From Uranotaenia lowii (Eukaryota; Arthropoda; Insecta; Diptera; Culicidae), in the NCBI RefSeq assembly GCF_029784155.1, contig NC_073693.1, positions 335,436,023-335,500,022 on the forward strand: 64,000 bases of DNA, read 5' to 3'. The notes beneath the pieces are model-generated. The model searched no databases. It was not told the DNA's origin and was given only the letters and a program-made list of their open reading frames with translations. Every line of letters starts with the position of its first letter. The first letter of the stretch is position 1. Shown here piece by piece: positions 46,067 through 56,203 of this stretch. The translations under genes and the position numbers were made by a program.

Positions 46067-47952
46067 TGAAAAATAAAGATACTTATCGATGTTCCTAAAA
46101 TATTGTATGTAAAACAAACTAAATTTGCCGCCGCATCTAGAAAAGCCCAGTGTGGACTTGAATTGATCGTTAAAATAGTTAAAATATTATAGGCCAGGAT
46201 ATTTTTTTATTTAGCAGTTCACCTAACTGCCAACACCCAACACCCAACACCCAAAAGTATATGGAATTCAGTTTAGTAAAAAAATGATTTTAAAGCAGAG
46301 ATTTGGATTTTAATGAGCCCTTAAGTTGAGCATACTGAAGAAAAATTATTATTAGGGTGGTTTTAAGAAAATTATACATGTGAAATTTTTATTGGCTTTG
46401 ATCCTTTCTAAAAATCAGTTAAAGGATTCTTGTTTCTTTAATGTTAACAAAAAAATTATAGTCATTAGATGAGATAACAAAAATTAAGAATAGATTCTTA
46501 GCCGCACTATTTCCCAGTCTCGAACTATTTCCCACATATGAGGGAAAATAGAGCGAATGGATTCACTTGCTTTTACCGTACCGTAGTAGTGCCACTGGTC
46601 TGTCATTTTTTGAATAGATTTGAGGCATGTCTTCGGTCAACCGAATAACATGCGGACCCGAATGGAGCACAATCGTCGCCTACTTGATTTGAATGAATTT
46701 TCTTATAGCGAAAACTACGAGCCACCATCAAGTGATTTAAGGAAAGAGAGAGGAGAAATGAATTTCAAATAGGATCTTATCTATGGTATCTGCATCTCAC
46801 TTGCACTTGTGGGAAAGTGCGGGAATAACCTGATTAATGTTACTAAAGCGAGGTAAAAGAGAGATAGTTAAATAGCAACATGGAATTTCCTCACCGGTTT
46901 CCTTTCCGCAAGCGCCGACTCTGCTTCTGGGGAAATGAACTGGTAATTTCTTCTATCGTCGCTACCGGGTTTCACAATCACCCACCCATTATTTATTTAT
47001 TTTCGGTAACAAACTCCCATGTAGAACACAATCCAGATTATTTACTCAAACGATAAACCATAGTAATACATCATCCTTCATTTAATTTTTCAGTTTGAAA
47101 TGGCCCACGCTCGCCCACGCATTATCAATCAATGCTCTTCTCTTTATTCTTTGCCATGTCATTCACATCTTCTTGTTAGTTGGAACCAAAATTCATCGCG
47201 ATCAATCGCAGCAAGCCGGTAGATTCTTGTGCTCATGCTTGAACACGTCGGGGGATGGAAAACTAAATGATGCCGGCCCATACTTTTTTCGCACTTTTAA
47301 TTTTCACTAGGCGCTTTTCTCATTTGCCATATTTTATTCCAAGCCAACTGACACTAAAGGAAGTTTAAAAATTGAAGCCATTGCCATTGGCAGGCAAATA
47401 TCGCATCACACTTAAAAAACACCATCAATACAATCACTTTTTGTGATTCCAAAACCACTCCAGACATATCAACACCAGCCTTTCGGAGGCTCCTTTACTG
47501 CATTAAAATCTCTTTTCACAGATTGAGTTGTGGACGAAAACACCAAATTGGTCACGTTCATTCTAAAACCGCTTTCACAATCATACAATTTCAAATCTTT
47601 CCCGTAGAATTCCGGTTCTTAAAATTTCAAACACTTTCGCCGCGCAAATTTCACGAACCCGGCTCAGCGTGGAAAACACGACTGGGATTTGATCAGCCTC
47701 GATACTTGCGGAAAAATATTTAGTAAGTATCCAGTTTATTGTTCTTGATTTTCAGGTTGGATCATTTTTGGTATAGAATCCTGCTAAGAATTCTGCAAAG
47801 CTGAAACATAAGGAAGTCCAGAATTTAAAAATGTGAAACAATTTCATCCTTCACAACTTTATTCAAATTTACAAGAACTGAATTCAAACTGAAAACTAAA
47901 AGTAATATGGAGAATTTACTCACAGCTAATGATGATTGTTTATTAGCTTATC
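46067..47952. other. AT-rich DNA with a unique island (46560-47330)
   Basis: 46220-46260 has a short repeated AACACCC word. 46560-47330 is of higher complexity with no domain. 47690-47790 holds a short relative of the 11.6/12.0-kb duplicated block. No coding region is supported. Confidence 0.4.
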
Positions 47953-47992
47953 AGCCTTACCGGTATGAAGCGATGTCCTTTTTAGTAAGAAC
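47953..47992 (+). repeat. Left arm remnant of hairpin family D, at the RTE insertion point
   Basis: TATCAGCCTTACCGGTATGA and GCGATGTCCTTTTTAGTAAG match the left arm start of the 18681 element with a few substitutions. The RTE-like sequence follows directly after GAACATCA. Confidence 0.6.
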
Positions 47993-48059
47993 ATCATACG
48001 GTAAACGGTGGATAATGTGCAACACGAGACCCCATAGTGGTCATATCACCTCTTATTCA

Positions 48060-48435
48060 CAACTCCTATCTCTACCTCCCCGCGGTGCCGGCTGGGGTGC
48101 GAGTAACCTAAGCGGAGATCGGGTACCCAACCCCGGTGGATGCTTTGGTCGCATGCAGACTGAGAAGGTGGTCGCACGCGTCTGCTCCCCAGGTCAGGGG
48201 CGGCGTGCAACAACAACCGAGCGTCTGTTCTCCAGGTCAGGGGCGGCTCAAACAGCGTCTGTCTTGCTGCAAGCGGCTGAACTTATGAAATGCGGCTCCC
48301 GCCAGCTAAGTCCAAGATGGCAGCCCCATCGCGAGATAGGGACTTTAGGCTAACAACCTACTGCTCCCGATTCATAAACTTGTAACGGAATCCGAAAGAA
48401 ATGACCGATCTGGAACTTTGGCGACGACTTTTAGC
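48060..48435 (+). promoter_or_regulatory. 5' untranslated leader of the RTE-like element
   Basis: The leader is GC-rich against its surroundings. It contains two copies of a CGTCTG..CTCCAGGTCAGGGGCGGC-type word (ends near 48204 and 48246) and a GCCGGCTGGGGTGCG stretch at 48089-48103. Non-LTR leaders usually carry internal promoters, and some insect RTE leaders carry self-cleaving ribozymes. Neither is demonstrated here. Confidence 0.4.
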
Positions 48436-48868
48436 ATGAAAACACGGACACGAATTGGAACTTGGAATGTTTTAACCCTTGCCCAACAAGGCAAGCTGGC
48501 TCAACTTGCTAGAGAAGCTAGCCGCCTCAAGCGTGAAATTCTGGGACTGAGCGAAGTCCGTTGGCCTAATACTGGAGAACACAAGACTCAATCCGGGCAA
48601 GTCCTGCTTTACTCTGGCATACGAGGAGAACACGCTACTCGGGAACGAGGAGTTGGTTTCCTGTTAAGCCCGCAGGCCTACGCGGCCATCATTAGATGGG
48701 AACCGATAAACGAAAGAATAATCGTAGCCAGATTCAGAACACGGGTTAGAAACCTTAAAATGGTCCAGTGTTATGCGCCAACTGACGTTGCCGATTTGCA
48801 GGAGAAAAAGCAGTTTTACAGTCAACTGAACAGCGTGGTAGAGAGAATTCCGAAGGGTGACATTTCAA
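48436..48868 (+). pseudogene. RTE ORF, N-terminal endonuclease part (before frameshift)
   Basis: The first ATG is at 48436; the frame is open upstream without another ATG. It includes the APE-type start RIGTWNVLTLAQQGKL, the catalytic glutamate in LSEVRW and the CYAPT block. Near 48866-48869 an apparent extra A in TCAAATCC shifts the frame. The old frame then runs only to 48921, while homology continues in the next frame. Confidence 0.8.
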
Positions 48869-50872
48869 ATCCATTTGGGCGACTTCAACGCAAAGATTGG
48901 CTCCGACAATCAAGACCTTGAGCGCATCATGGGGCGCCATGGCTTAGGACAGATGAGCGAAAACGGAGAGCTGTTTGTAGAATTTTGTGGCAACAACAAC
49001 ATGGTGATCGGTGGATCTCTCTTCCCCCATCGACCAGCACATAAGGTCACTTGGGTATCCCGAGATGGCCGAACAGAAAATCAAATTGACCACATCTGCA
49101 TCAGCCGAAAATGGAGAAGGAGCCTTCTTGATGTCCGCAACAAGCGAAGCGCAGACATTGCATCTGACCATCACCTCGTCCTTGGCGAGATACGAATGAG
49201 AGTTGCGCGTGTCCAACGGCGCGAGGAGAAAGTCGGGTGTCGATACGACGTCCGCCGGTTTGAGAATCCAGAGGTGAAAAGGGCATACGTTGAACAGCTA
49301 GAATCCCGAGCCTCGGAACTGCCGACAGACGGAACAGTCGAAGAACAGTGGTGTAGAATCAAGAATGCCTTTATCACGACGAGCCATGGTGCTCTCGGTA
49401 AAGTTTGTGGAAGAAGAAGTGAATGGATGTCGGATGAAACTTGGAGGATGGTCGATGATCGGAGAAAGGCGAAAGTCGGAATTGAGCAGGCATGTACCGG
49501 GTCAGCCAAAGCAGCCGCCCGCTTACGATATGCGGAGCTGGAAAAGGCAGTAAAACGTGCTTGTAGACGAGACAAGAGAGCCTGGACAAACTCCCTAGCC
49601 GAAGAGGGGGAAAGAGCCGCCGCCAATGGAGATATCCGATTACTTTATGACATTTCTCGCCGCCTCAGTGGTGCAAGGACTAATGCAAGAATGCCGCTGA
49701 AAGACCGAGCAGGTCAGTTATTGACCGATCGAACAGATCAGCTCAAACGATGGACTGAGCACTTCGAACAACTCTTCCGAGTCACGAATAGCGATGGCCA
49801 ACAGAACCCGCAGCTCGAGGCGTCTACAGTAAGTCGCATAAATGGCGTCAACTCGGAAGCGCCCTCGCTGGCTGAAATAGAAGCGGCAATCAAAAACATG
49901 AAATCCAACAAAGCACCTGGGATCGATTGTATCCCTGCTGAAATGCTGAAAGCCGACCCTGCCCTGTCAGCACAAATGTTGCACCGTCTTTTCGCTGACA
50001 TCTGGGATACTGCAACATTCCCGGCCGACTGGATGCAGGGTATCCTCGTAAAGGTCCCGAAGAAAGGGGTCCTGACCGAATGCGGTAACTGGCGAGGCAT
50101 AACGTTGATCTGTACAACCCTCAAAGTACTCTGCAAAGTTATCCTGAACAGGATTCAGGAGAAAATCGACGCTACACTCCGACGGCAGCAAGCTGGATTC
50201 CGATCCGGACGATCATGTGTGGACCACATCACAACGCTACGAATCATACTGGAACAAATCAACGAATTCCAGGACTCTCTTCTGCTGGTGTTCGTTGATT
50301 TCGAAAAAGCATTCGACCGACTCAACCATGAAAACATCTGGGCGGCTCTAAGGCGACGAGGGGTCCCAGAGAAACTAGTCCATCTCATCGAAGCACAATA
50401 CGAGGCATTTTCGTGCAAGGTCTTGCATGACGGTGTCTTGTCCGAACCAATCCCGGTAACTGCTGGAGTGAGACAAGGATGTATTTTATCACCGCTACTT
50501 TTTCTAATCGTAATGGATGAGATTCTGACTGGATCGATCGACTGTGCACCGAACCGAGGATTGCCGTGGAATCCTTCAACAATGGAGCATCTGAACGACC
50601 TTGACCTGGCTGACGATATTGTTTTGCTCGCCCAAACACAACCGGATATGCAGAGCAAACTCGACGACCTCACCGAAAGTTCCAAGGCAGCAGGTCTCAA
50701 AGTCAATGTCGGAAAGACCAAGTCGATGGAGATCAACACAGCAAATCCCTCCAGTTTCATGGTAGCTGGGCAACAAGTTGAGAAAGTGGAGTGCTTCCAG
50801 TATCTTGGTAGCCAGATAACGCCTGATGGTGGTACCAGGAAAGACATCGAAACCCGGATCAGAAAGCCCTGA
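48869..50872 (+). pseudogene. RTE ORF, endonuclease C-terminus and reverse transcriptase
   Basis: The frame is open from 48857 (671 codons), with homology starting at about 48869. Counting from 48857, GDFN is at residues 8-11 and SDHH at 103-106, completing the endonuclease. The RT follows with WRGITLI, QAGFRSGRSC, FVDFEKAFD (479-487, catalytic D481), GVRQGC and LADD (584-587, metal-binding aspartates kept). A TGA at 50870-50872 interrupts the frame. The same frame resumes immediately with the expected sequence, consistent with a single CGA-to-TGA change. The protein would make cDNA at a nicked target. Confidence 0.85.
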
Positions 50873-51400
50873 TTTGCGTTTGCGAGTCTCCGAAACATCT
50901 GGCGGTCACGCCAGATCTCTCTACGAACAAAAATCCGAATCTTCAACTCAAACGTCAAATCCGTATTGCTGTACGGGTGCGAAACTTGGTGCACATATGC
51001 GGTGACGACGCGAAAACTGCAAGTATTTGTAAACCGCTGCCTGCGGAATATCATCCGCGCTTGGTGGCCTGGCAACTGGATCTCGAATGAGGAACTACAT
51101 CGCCGGTGTCATCAAAAGGCGCTAGAAATCGAGATTCGGGAACGTAAGTGGAGATGGATTGGGCCCACGCTGCGAAAAGATGAAAACGAGATTTGCAGAG
51201 AGGCGCTAGATTGGAATCCAGAAGGACATCGAAGAAGAGGCAGACCCAGAAACTCGTGGCGGCGAAGCCTAGCCGCTGAAATCCGAACTGTCGACGAGAG
51301 TCTTGACTGGGACCAGGTGAAGACGCTGGCTCCGGATCGTCAACAGTGGAGGTCTTTTACCACGGCCCTATGCACCGGAGGATCGGCGCGGGATCATTAA
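50873..51400 (+). pseudogene. RTE ORF, C-terminal region after the nonsense codon
   Basis: In the same frame as the RT, it continues LLYGCETW, VNRCLRNI, RKWRWIG.TLRKDENEI, ALDWNPEG, RRGRPR and SWRRSL. This is a run of conserved blocks typical of the C-terminus of RTE-like proteins. It ends with TAA at 51398-51400. The order and the absence of further stops show that only the TGA upstream separates it from the RT. Confidence 0.8.
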
Positions 51401-51420
51401 GATAAGAGAAGATCATTTTT

Positions 51421-51515
51421 AATTTCTTCTAAATATCTTTCTATCCCTCTGTAAAATTTTATAATCTTGAAATGTTTTTACTAAAACGGACATCACTTTT
51501 CACTGACAAGGCCGA
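51421..51515 (+). repeat. Right arm remnant of hairpin family D
   Basis: ATCTTTCTATCCCTC, ATAATCTT, TTACTAAAACGGACATCACT and TTTCACTGACAAGGCCGATA match the right arm of the 18681-19099 element. This is the far flank of the RTE-like insertion. Confidence 0.6.
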
Positions 51516-53870
51516 TAAACTTATTTTCAAACTAAAAGTAATGTTTGAGCGGAATTAAAAACTGTATATTTAAACAAAGTTTTCTATAAATCGTACGAAC
51601 GGTCTTCAAATTGTTGAAAAATACCGAAAGTATTCTAAAATATTTAATAAGCAAACCAAGAGATACGTTTTGTCACATAATTTATGCCACGAAATTGATG
51701 TCACAAACTTGTTTAACGAGATACAGATTATTGGGAATTGTTATCAAATGTATATTCATATATATTGTTTTATATAAATTTCATTTGGAATTTGACTAAT
51801 AAATAAGTTTGCTGATTGGGCACTGCGTCTAAACAACCAACGTGAAATATGCTGTCTCAAATGCTTTGCATTACAAGTGAATATTAAAACATCATTCTTG
51901 CATTCTGAACTTTAACAAACGAAATCTAAGCAGTTTTGAAAACTAAAATTCTTAATTCAAATAGATTTTTTTAGCCAAAATAGCAGATTTTTTTTCCCTC
52001 CGCAATCTATTTATATCTCAGTGTTTCTTATATTAATAAATTGGATTTTTATATGAATTTTACGAAAACTGGAAAAAAATCTTTTTATATAATCCGAGAA
52101 AATGCAATGAAGATAATTATCTTATCTTTGGCATTGAAACAATTGAAAACATGCATCTTTGTCTTTTTAAAAACTGTTAAAAGCAAACAATGAAGAATAA
52201 AAACAATATATTAATTTTTGAAGGAATAAGTTTGATAACTGGATAAATTTATCATTCTGGACTGGAATAACCAGGAAAAACTTTGAAATTTAAACATTTA
52301 ACATCATTGGCAATCCTGCTTTGCTCTTAGAGAAACTTTAGAGGGTAACGTATTAATAAATCAATCACGATGTCTTTCATAAGCGTTTAGATAAATTTGC
52401 ATATTTTAAAAAATAACCACATTTTGTAGACTTTTCTCCATCCTACGATCTCTTCACGAAGAATATCCATCTCGTTGTCTAGATCATCTTAATCGTTGTA
52501 AAAGGCAAAGAAAAGTGCTAATTCAATGCTAATAAAATTTTAAACGAAAGATTCCTTTTAATTTTTAAGTGTTTTAAGAAAATCATCTGAAAATTATTTC
52601 TTAATGTCGTTTTTTATCGATTCCAGGAATTTATCGTAATTCTTCTTTATAAAAAAATATATTTAAAGAGTTGACCATACAACATTAAGATTAATAAAAA
52701 GAGGAAGATGAGATTATTTTCAATGAAGTAAGGAGGATCGACAACCATACAATTCGAAACCAAAAATAAACACTCCGTCAATTTTGTTTTAAGTTTAATG
52801 TCATAATATTTTCTTTCAAAGACTTAAATTTTATGAAAAAATTATAATTCGAAAATGTCCTTCTAAATAGATCTTTTTTTAACACTTTAAAATGTTTCAT
52901 ATACGAAAAAATCACTATAACAATATTTATACCAACATGTCAATCGTTAAAGTATAATGTGAATTTTTTAATGCCATATAATCAATGCAATGGTAAACTC
53001 CTAATTTGAAAACAAAAGTTTTCATAAATATATGTCGAGCATTCAATTGATGCCTGGACTCCAAATGGATATATGTTAGTGCTGCGTAGACGTTGATCAT
53101 TGCTTAGCGCGTAGTTATTAATATTCATCCAAAAACTTTTATTTAGCTAATAATTTCATGATAAAAAGGTCTCAAAAAAGCATTTTTTCTGAAACACTAG
53201 ATATTTGCGCCTTTAAGTATACAATAGCAATAAGGTTGTAGAAAAAATTTAAGAATTTTTTTGGTCTGACACATAAACTGTGCAATGAAAGTCAAAAAAA
53301 GTCAATGGAGCTTTAATCTTTAGATTTTGTATGATTTTTTCCAAAGCTTAGCGAATTCGGAATAATGGATAAAGTCTTCATTAACTTTTAAAATATCACA
53401 TTTTTTTAGACCCACGAAAACATTTCTAGTTCATCTACGAGTTCAAGTATCGTTGTAACTGTTGGAGCATATAAACTTGAAATTGCGCGCTTTCAGATTA
53501 GCAAAAGACGGCGATTTGTGAAATTTTTCCAAAAGATATGATGAAAATACGAAAATTAGATAAATCATCGCCATTCTCCTCTATAAATGAAAATTAAATG
53601 CTGGATTTAAATAAAACTTTAAACGAATAACCCCGATTTAAATAGAAAATTTTCGAGATCCATCCAATGCTACCCAAACTTTCAAGCAAACAACAGCATT
53701 CATTCTAAGCTTTAGTGTATAAAAAAACTCACACAAAATTCAAGGATAAGAATAAATAAATTTGTTTCTCTTTGAAATGTCAAAATTTCTATCAACAAAA
53801 AAAGAGTAATTTCGTGAAATTTCCCGTAAGGAAAAGTACGCTCAACTCATTTTTAAAAAGAAAATAAGTA
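51516..53870. other. AT-rich gene-poor stretch
   Basis: No coding, RNA or repeat feature could be supported over about 2.3 kb. Confidence 0.6.
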
Positions 53871-53935
53871 CTCACAGACATCGGCTCAGGAAGCAACTAA
53901 CTTGCTAACTGAGCTATATCACAAACCCTGTTCCC
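53868..53935 (-). other. tRNA-like relic (box A well preserved)
   Basis: The minus strand reads GTGATATAGCTCAGTTAGCA, a classical tRNA D-arm and box A. It continues with GTTGCTTCCTGAGCCGATGT and GTGAGTAC. The box B position is decayed. Probably a pol III-derived repeat or pseudogene. Confidence 0.4.
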
Positions 53936-55076
53936 TTGTATTATCTTTTTAAAAATAAAATTTGAATTAAACGTATTTAAATTTTTTGCCATAAATGCCT
54001 GAAATGTTCTTTTTGTGGGTGAACTGTTCAAGTTCACACTAACAATTTTGAATGAAAACATTTTCAGAAATTGAACATAATGACTTAAAAGCTTAAAATT
54101 TTTTTTCAAATATTGAAAAAATTCCTCGACTGCTAAATCCAGCTCTGTAGCCTTCCCACCCACCGATTTCCAGCTCCTCGGAAGAAAAACAAAGCAAGAA
54201 AAATTTATCCGATATACTTCCTGGAACATGAAAGCAGAAGGAAGGACGCACAAAAAAAAGCAACAACGAACACAATCAACAACAGCAAAAAAACAGGAAT
54301 AAAGCAGAGGAGAAATAAAATAACAGCATATCGACTTCAAAAGCAAACCTCTCCAAGGACCAATATCAAAGTCTTGCAAATATGGAAAAATTGTCGTTGT
54401 CGTTGCTGTTGTTGCCGATAGTGTTGACCTGTGTGTCTGTTGCTCGTATTTTCGCGTTTTTTTCCTTGCAAACGTCCTCCCCCACTTTCCCAAAAGGCCC
54501 ACAAAACTGTATTTCGCGCACCATATCGCGATGCATGTGCCTCGGCCTGGTCCTCTTGGAGTGGTGCTGGTGCGTGAATTTAGTGCTTTCTCGCACTTCC
54601 CACATGAATGAAGGTTCGAGGTACCTTTATGAGATTTTCCGGTTCCGGTGTACAGGTGCATTATTATTATATTTTCCAGCAGCTGTGCGTAGGTGTTTCA
54701 TATGCCAACATTTACGATGCCTGGAAAGTTGGAGGATAAATATTGAGTGAACAACTTTCCAGGGAATATGAACTATTTTTGGACGCTTTTTGGCGATGGC
54801 GATGGTGCCAGTTGGGTAATTCAATAAGTGAGCCCAGTAAGTTTTTAAGCCGATAAGGCTTAGTGGTTGTATTAATCTTTGTACCTTTTTTGGCTTTCAA
54901 AATGGATAGGCATTAATGTGTCATGAAGAAATCACATATAAAATGTGCGTATGTTTTTTGGTTTTACTATCCTTGCAAGAATGAGTAAATATTTTTATCA
55001 TATCTTGCAGTCTGTCAAAATTAAGTTCTAACCTGAGTTAATCGGAATATTTATTTTTTTTAACTGGAAACGGAAT
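53936..55076. other. Unique island before the second array
   Basis: 54100-54850 is of higher complexity. Open frames on both strands (53897-54661 minus, 254 codons; 54382-54750 plus, 122 codons) overlap each other and lack domains. The plus-strand one begins with a hydrophobic Leu-rich stretch, but this comes from CGTTGT/TGTTGC simple-repeat-like sequence. I do not call a gene. Confidence 0.4.
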
Positions 55077-56203
55077 TTGTCATTTTTGTCATTTTTTTCA
55101 TTTTTGTCATTTTTGTCCTTTTTTGTCATTTTTGTCATTTTTGTCATTTTTGTCATTTTTGTCATTTTTTTTTCATTTTTGTCATTTTTGTCATTTTTTT
55201 CATTTTTGTCATTTTTGTCCTTTTTTGTCATTTTTGTTATTTTTGTCATTTTTGTCATTTTTGTCTTTTTTGTCATTTTTGTCATTTTTGTCATTTTTGT
55301 CATTTTTGTCATTTTTGTCATTTTTGTCATTTTTGTCATTTTTGTCATTTTTGTCATTTTTGTCATTTTTGTCATTTTTGTCATTTTTGTCATTTTTGTC
55401 ATTTTTGTCATTTTTGTCATTTTTGTCATTTTTGTCATTTTTGTCATTTTTGTCATTTTTGTCATTTTTGTCATTTTTGTCATTTTTGTCATTTTTGTCA
55501 TTTTTGTCATTTTTGTCATTTTTGTCATTTTTGTCATTTTTGTCATTTTTGTCATTTTTGTCAATTTTGTCATTTTTGTCATTTTTGTCATTTTTGTCAT
55601 TTTTGTCATTTTTGTCATTTTTGTCATTTTTGTCATTTTTGTCATTTTTGTCATTTTTGTCATTTTTGTCATTTTTGTCATTTTTGTCATTTTTGTCATT
55701 TTTGTCATTTTTGTCAATTTAGTCAATTTAGTCAATTTTATCAATTTTGTCAATTTTGTCATTTTTGTCAATTTTTTCAATTTTTTCAATTTTGTCAATT
55801 TTGTCAATTTTGTCAATTTTGTCAATTTTGTCAATTTTGTCAATTTTGTCAATTTTGTCAATTTTGTCAATTTTGTCAATTTTGTCAATTTTGTCAATTT
55901 TGTCAATTTTGTCAATTTTGTCAATTTTGTCAATTTTGTCAATTTTGTCAATTTTGTCAATTTTGTCAATTTTGTCAATTTTGCCAATTTTGTCAATTTT
56001 GTCAATTTTGTTAATTTTGTCAATTTTGTCAATTTTGTCAATTTTGTCAATTTTGTCAATTTTGTCAATTTTGTCAATTTTGTCAATTTTGTCAATTTTG
56101 TCAATTTTGTCAATTTTGTCAATTTTGTCAATTTTGTCAATTTTGTCAATTTTGTCAATTTTGTCAATTTTGTCAATTTTGTCAATTTGGTTATTTTTGT
56201 CAT
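55077..56203 (+). repeat. Second 9-bp array: GTCATTTTT block then GTCAATTTT block
   Basis: 55077-~55712 is GTCATTTTT. A short mixed zone (AGTCAATTT, TATCAATTT, TTTCAATTT) follows to about 55795, and ~55796-56190 is almost pure GTCAATTTT. At the left edge a segment including GTCCTTTTTTGTC is repeated about 100 bp apart (55114 and 55216). Open frames on both strands (up to 391 codons) arise from the stop-free unit. It lies 22.5 kb from the end of the first array, in the same orientation. Confidence 0.97.

Larger units (their letters stand above)
47993..51440 (+). mobile_element. RTE-like non-LTR retrotransposon, nearly complete
   Basis: A GC-richer 5' leader (48000-48435), a single long ORF with APE endonuclease, RT and a conserved C-terminal region, and a short 3' end of TAAG/AAG-type words (51397-51420) match RTE-type elements. 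It is embedded in hairpin family D (left arm 47953-47992, right arm 51421-51515). Only one frameshift and one nonsense codon are evident, so it is young compared with the CR1/L2-like copy. Clade assignment rests on wording such as GTWNVLTL, CYAPT, GDFNAKIG, LADD and YGCETW. Confidence 0.8.

Noticed and set aside
53897..54661. 254-codon minus-strand open frame
   Set aside because: No domain or family resemblance. It overlaps other open frames on both strands and a tRNA-like relic.
54382..54750. 122-codon frame with a Leu-rich, signal-peptide-like start
   Set aside because: The hydrophobic start comes from a GTTGT/GTTGC-rich stretch, and there is no domain or conserved cysteine pattern.
55028..56203. 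391-codon (MTK/LTK)n minus-strand frame
   Set aside because: Same artefact of the array. The C-terminal non-repeat residues come from AT-rich flank with no domain.
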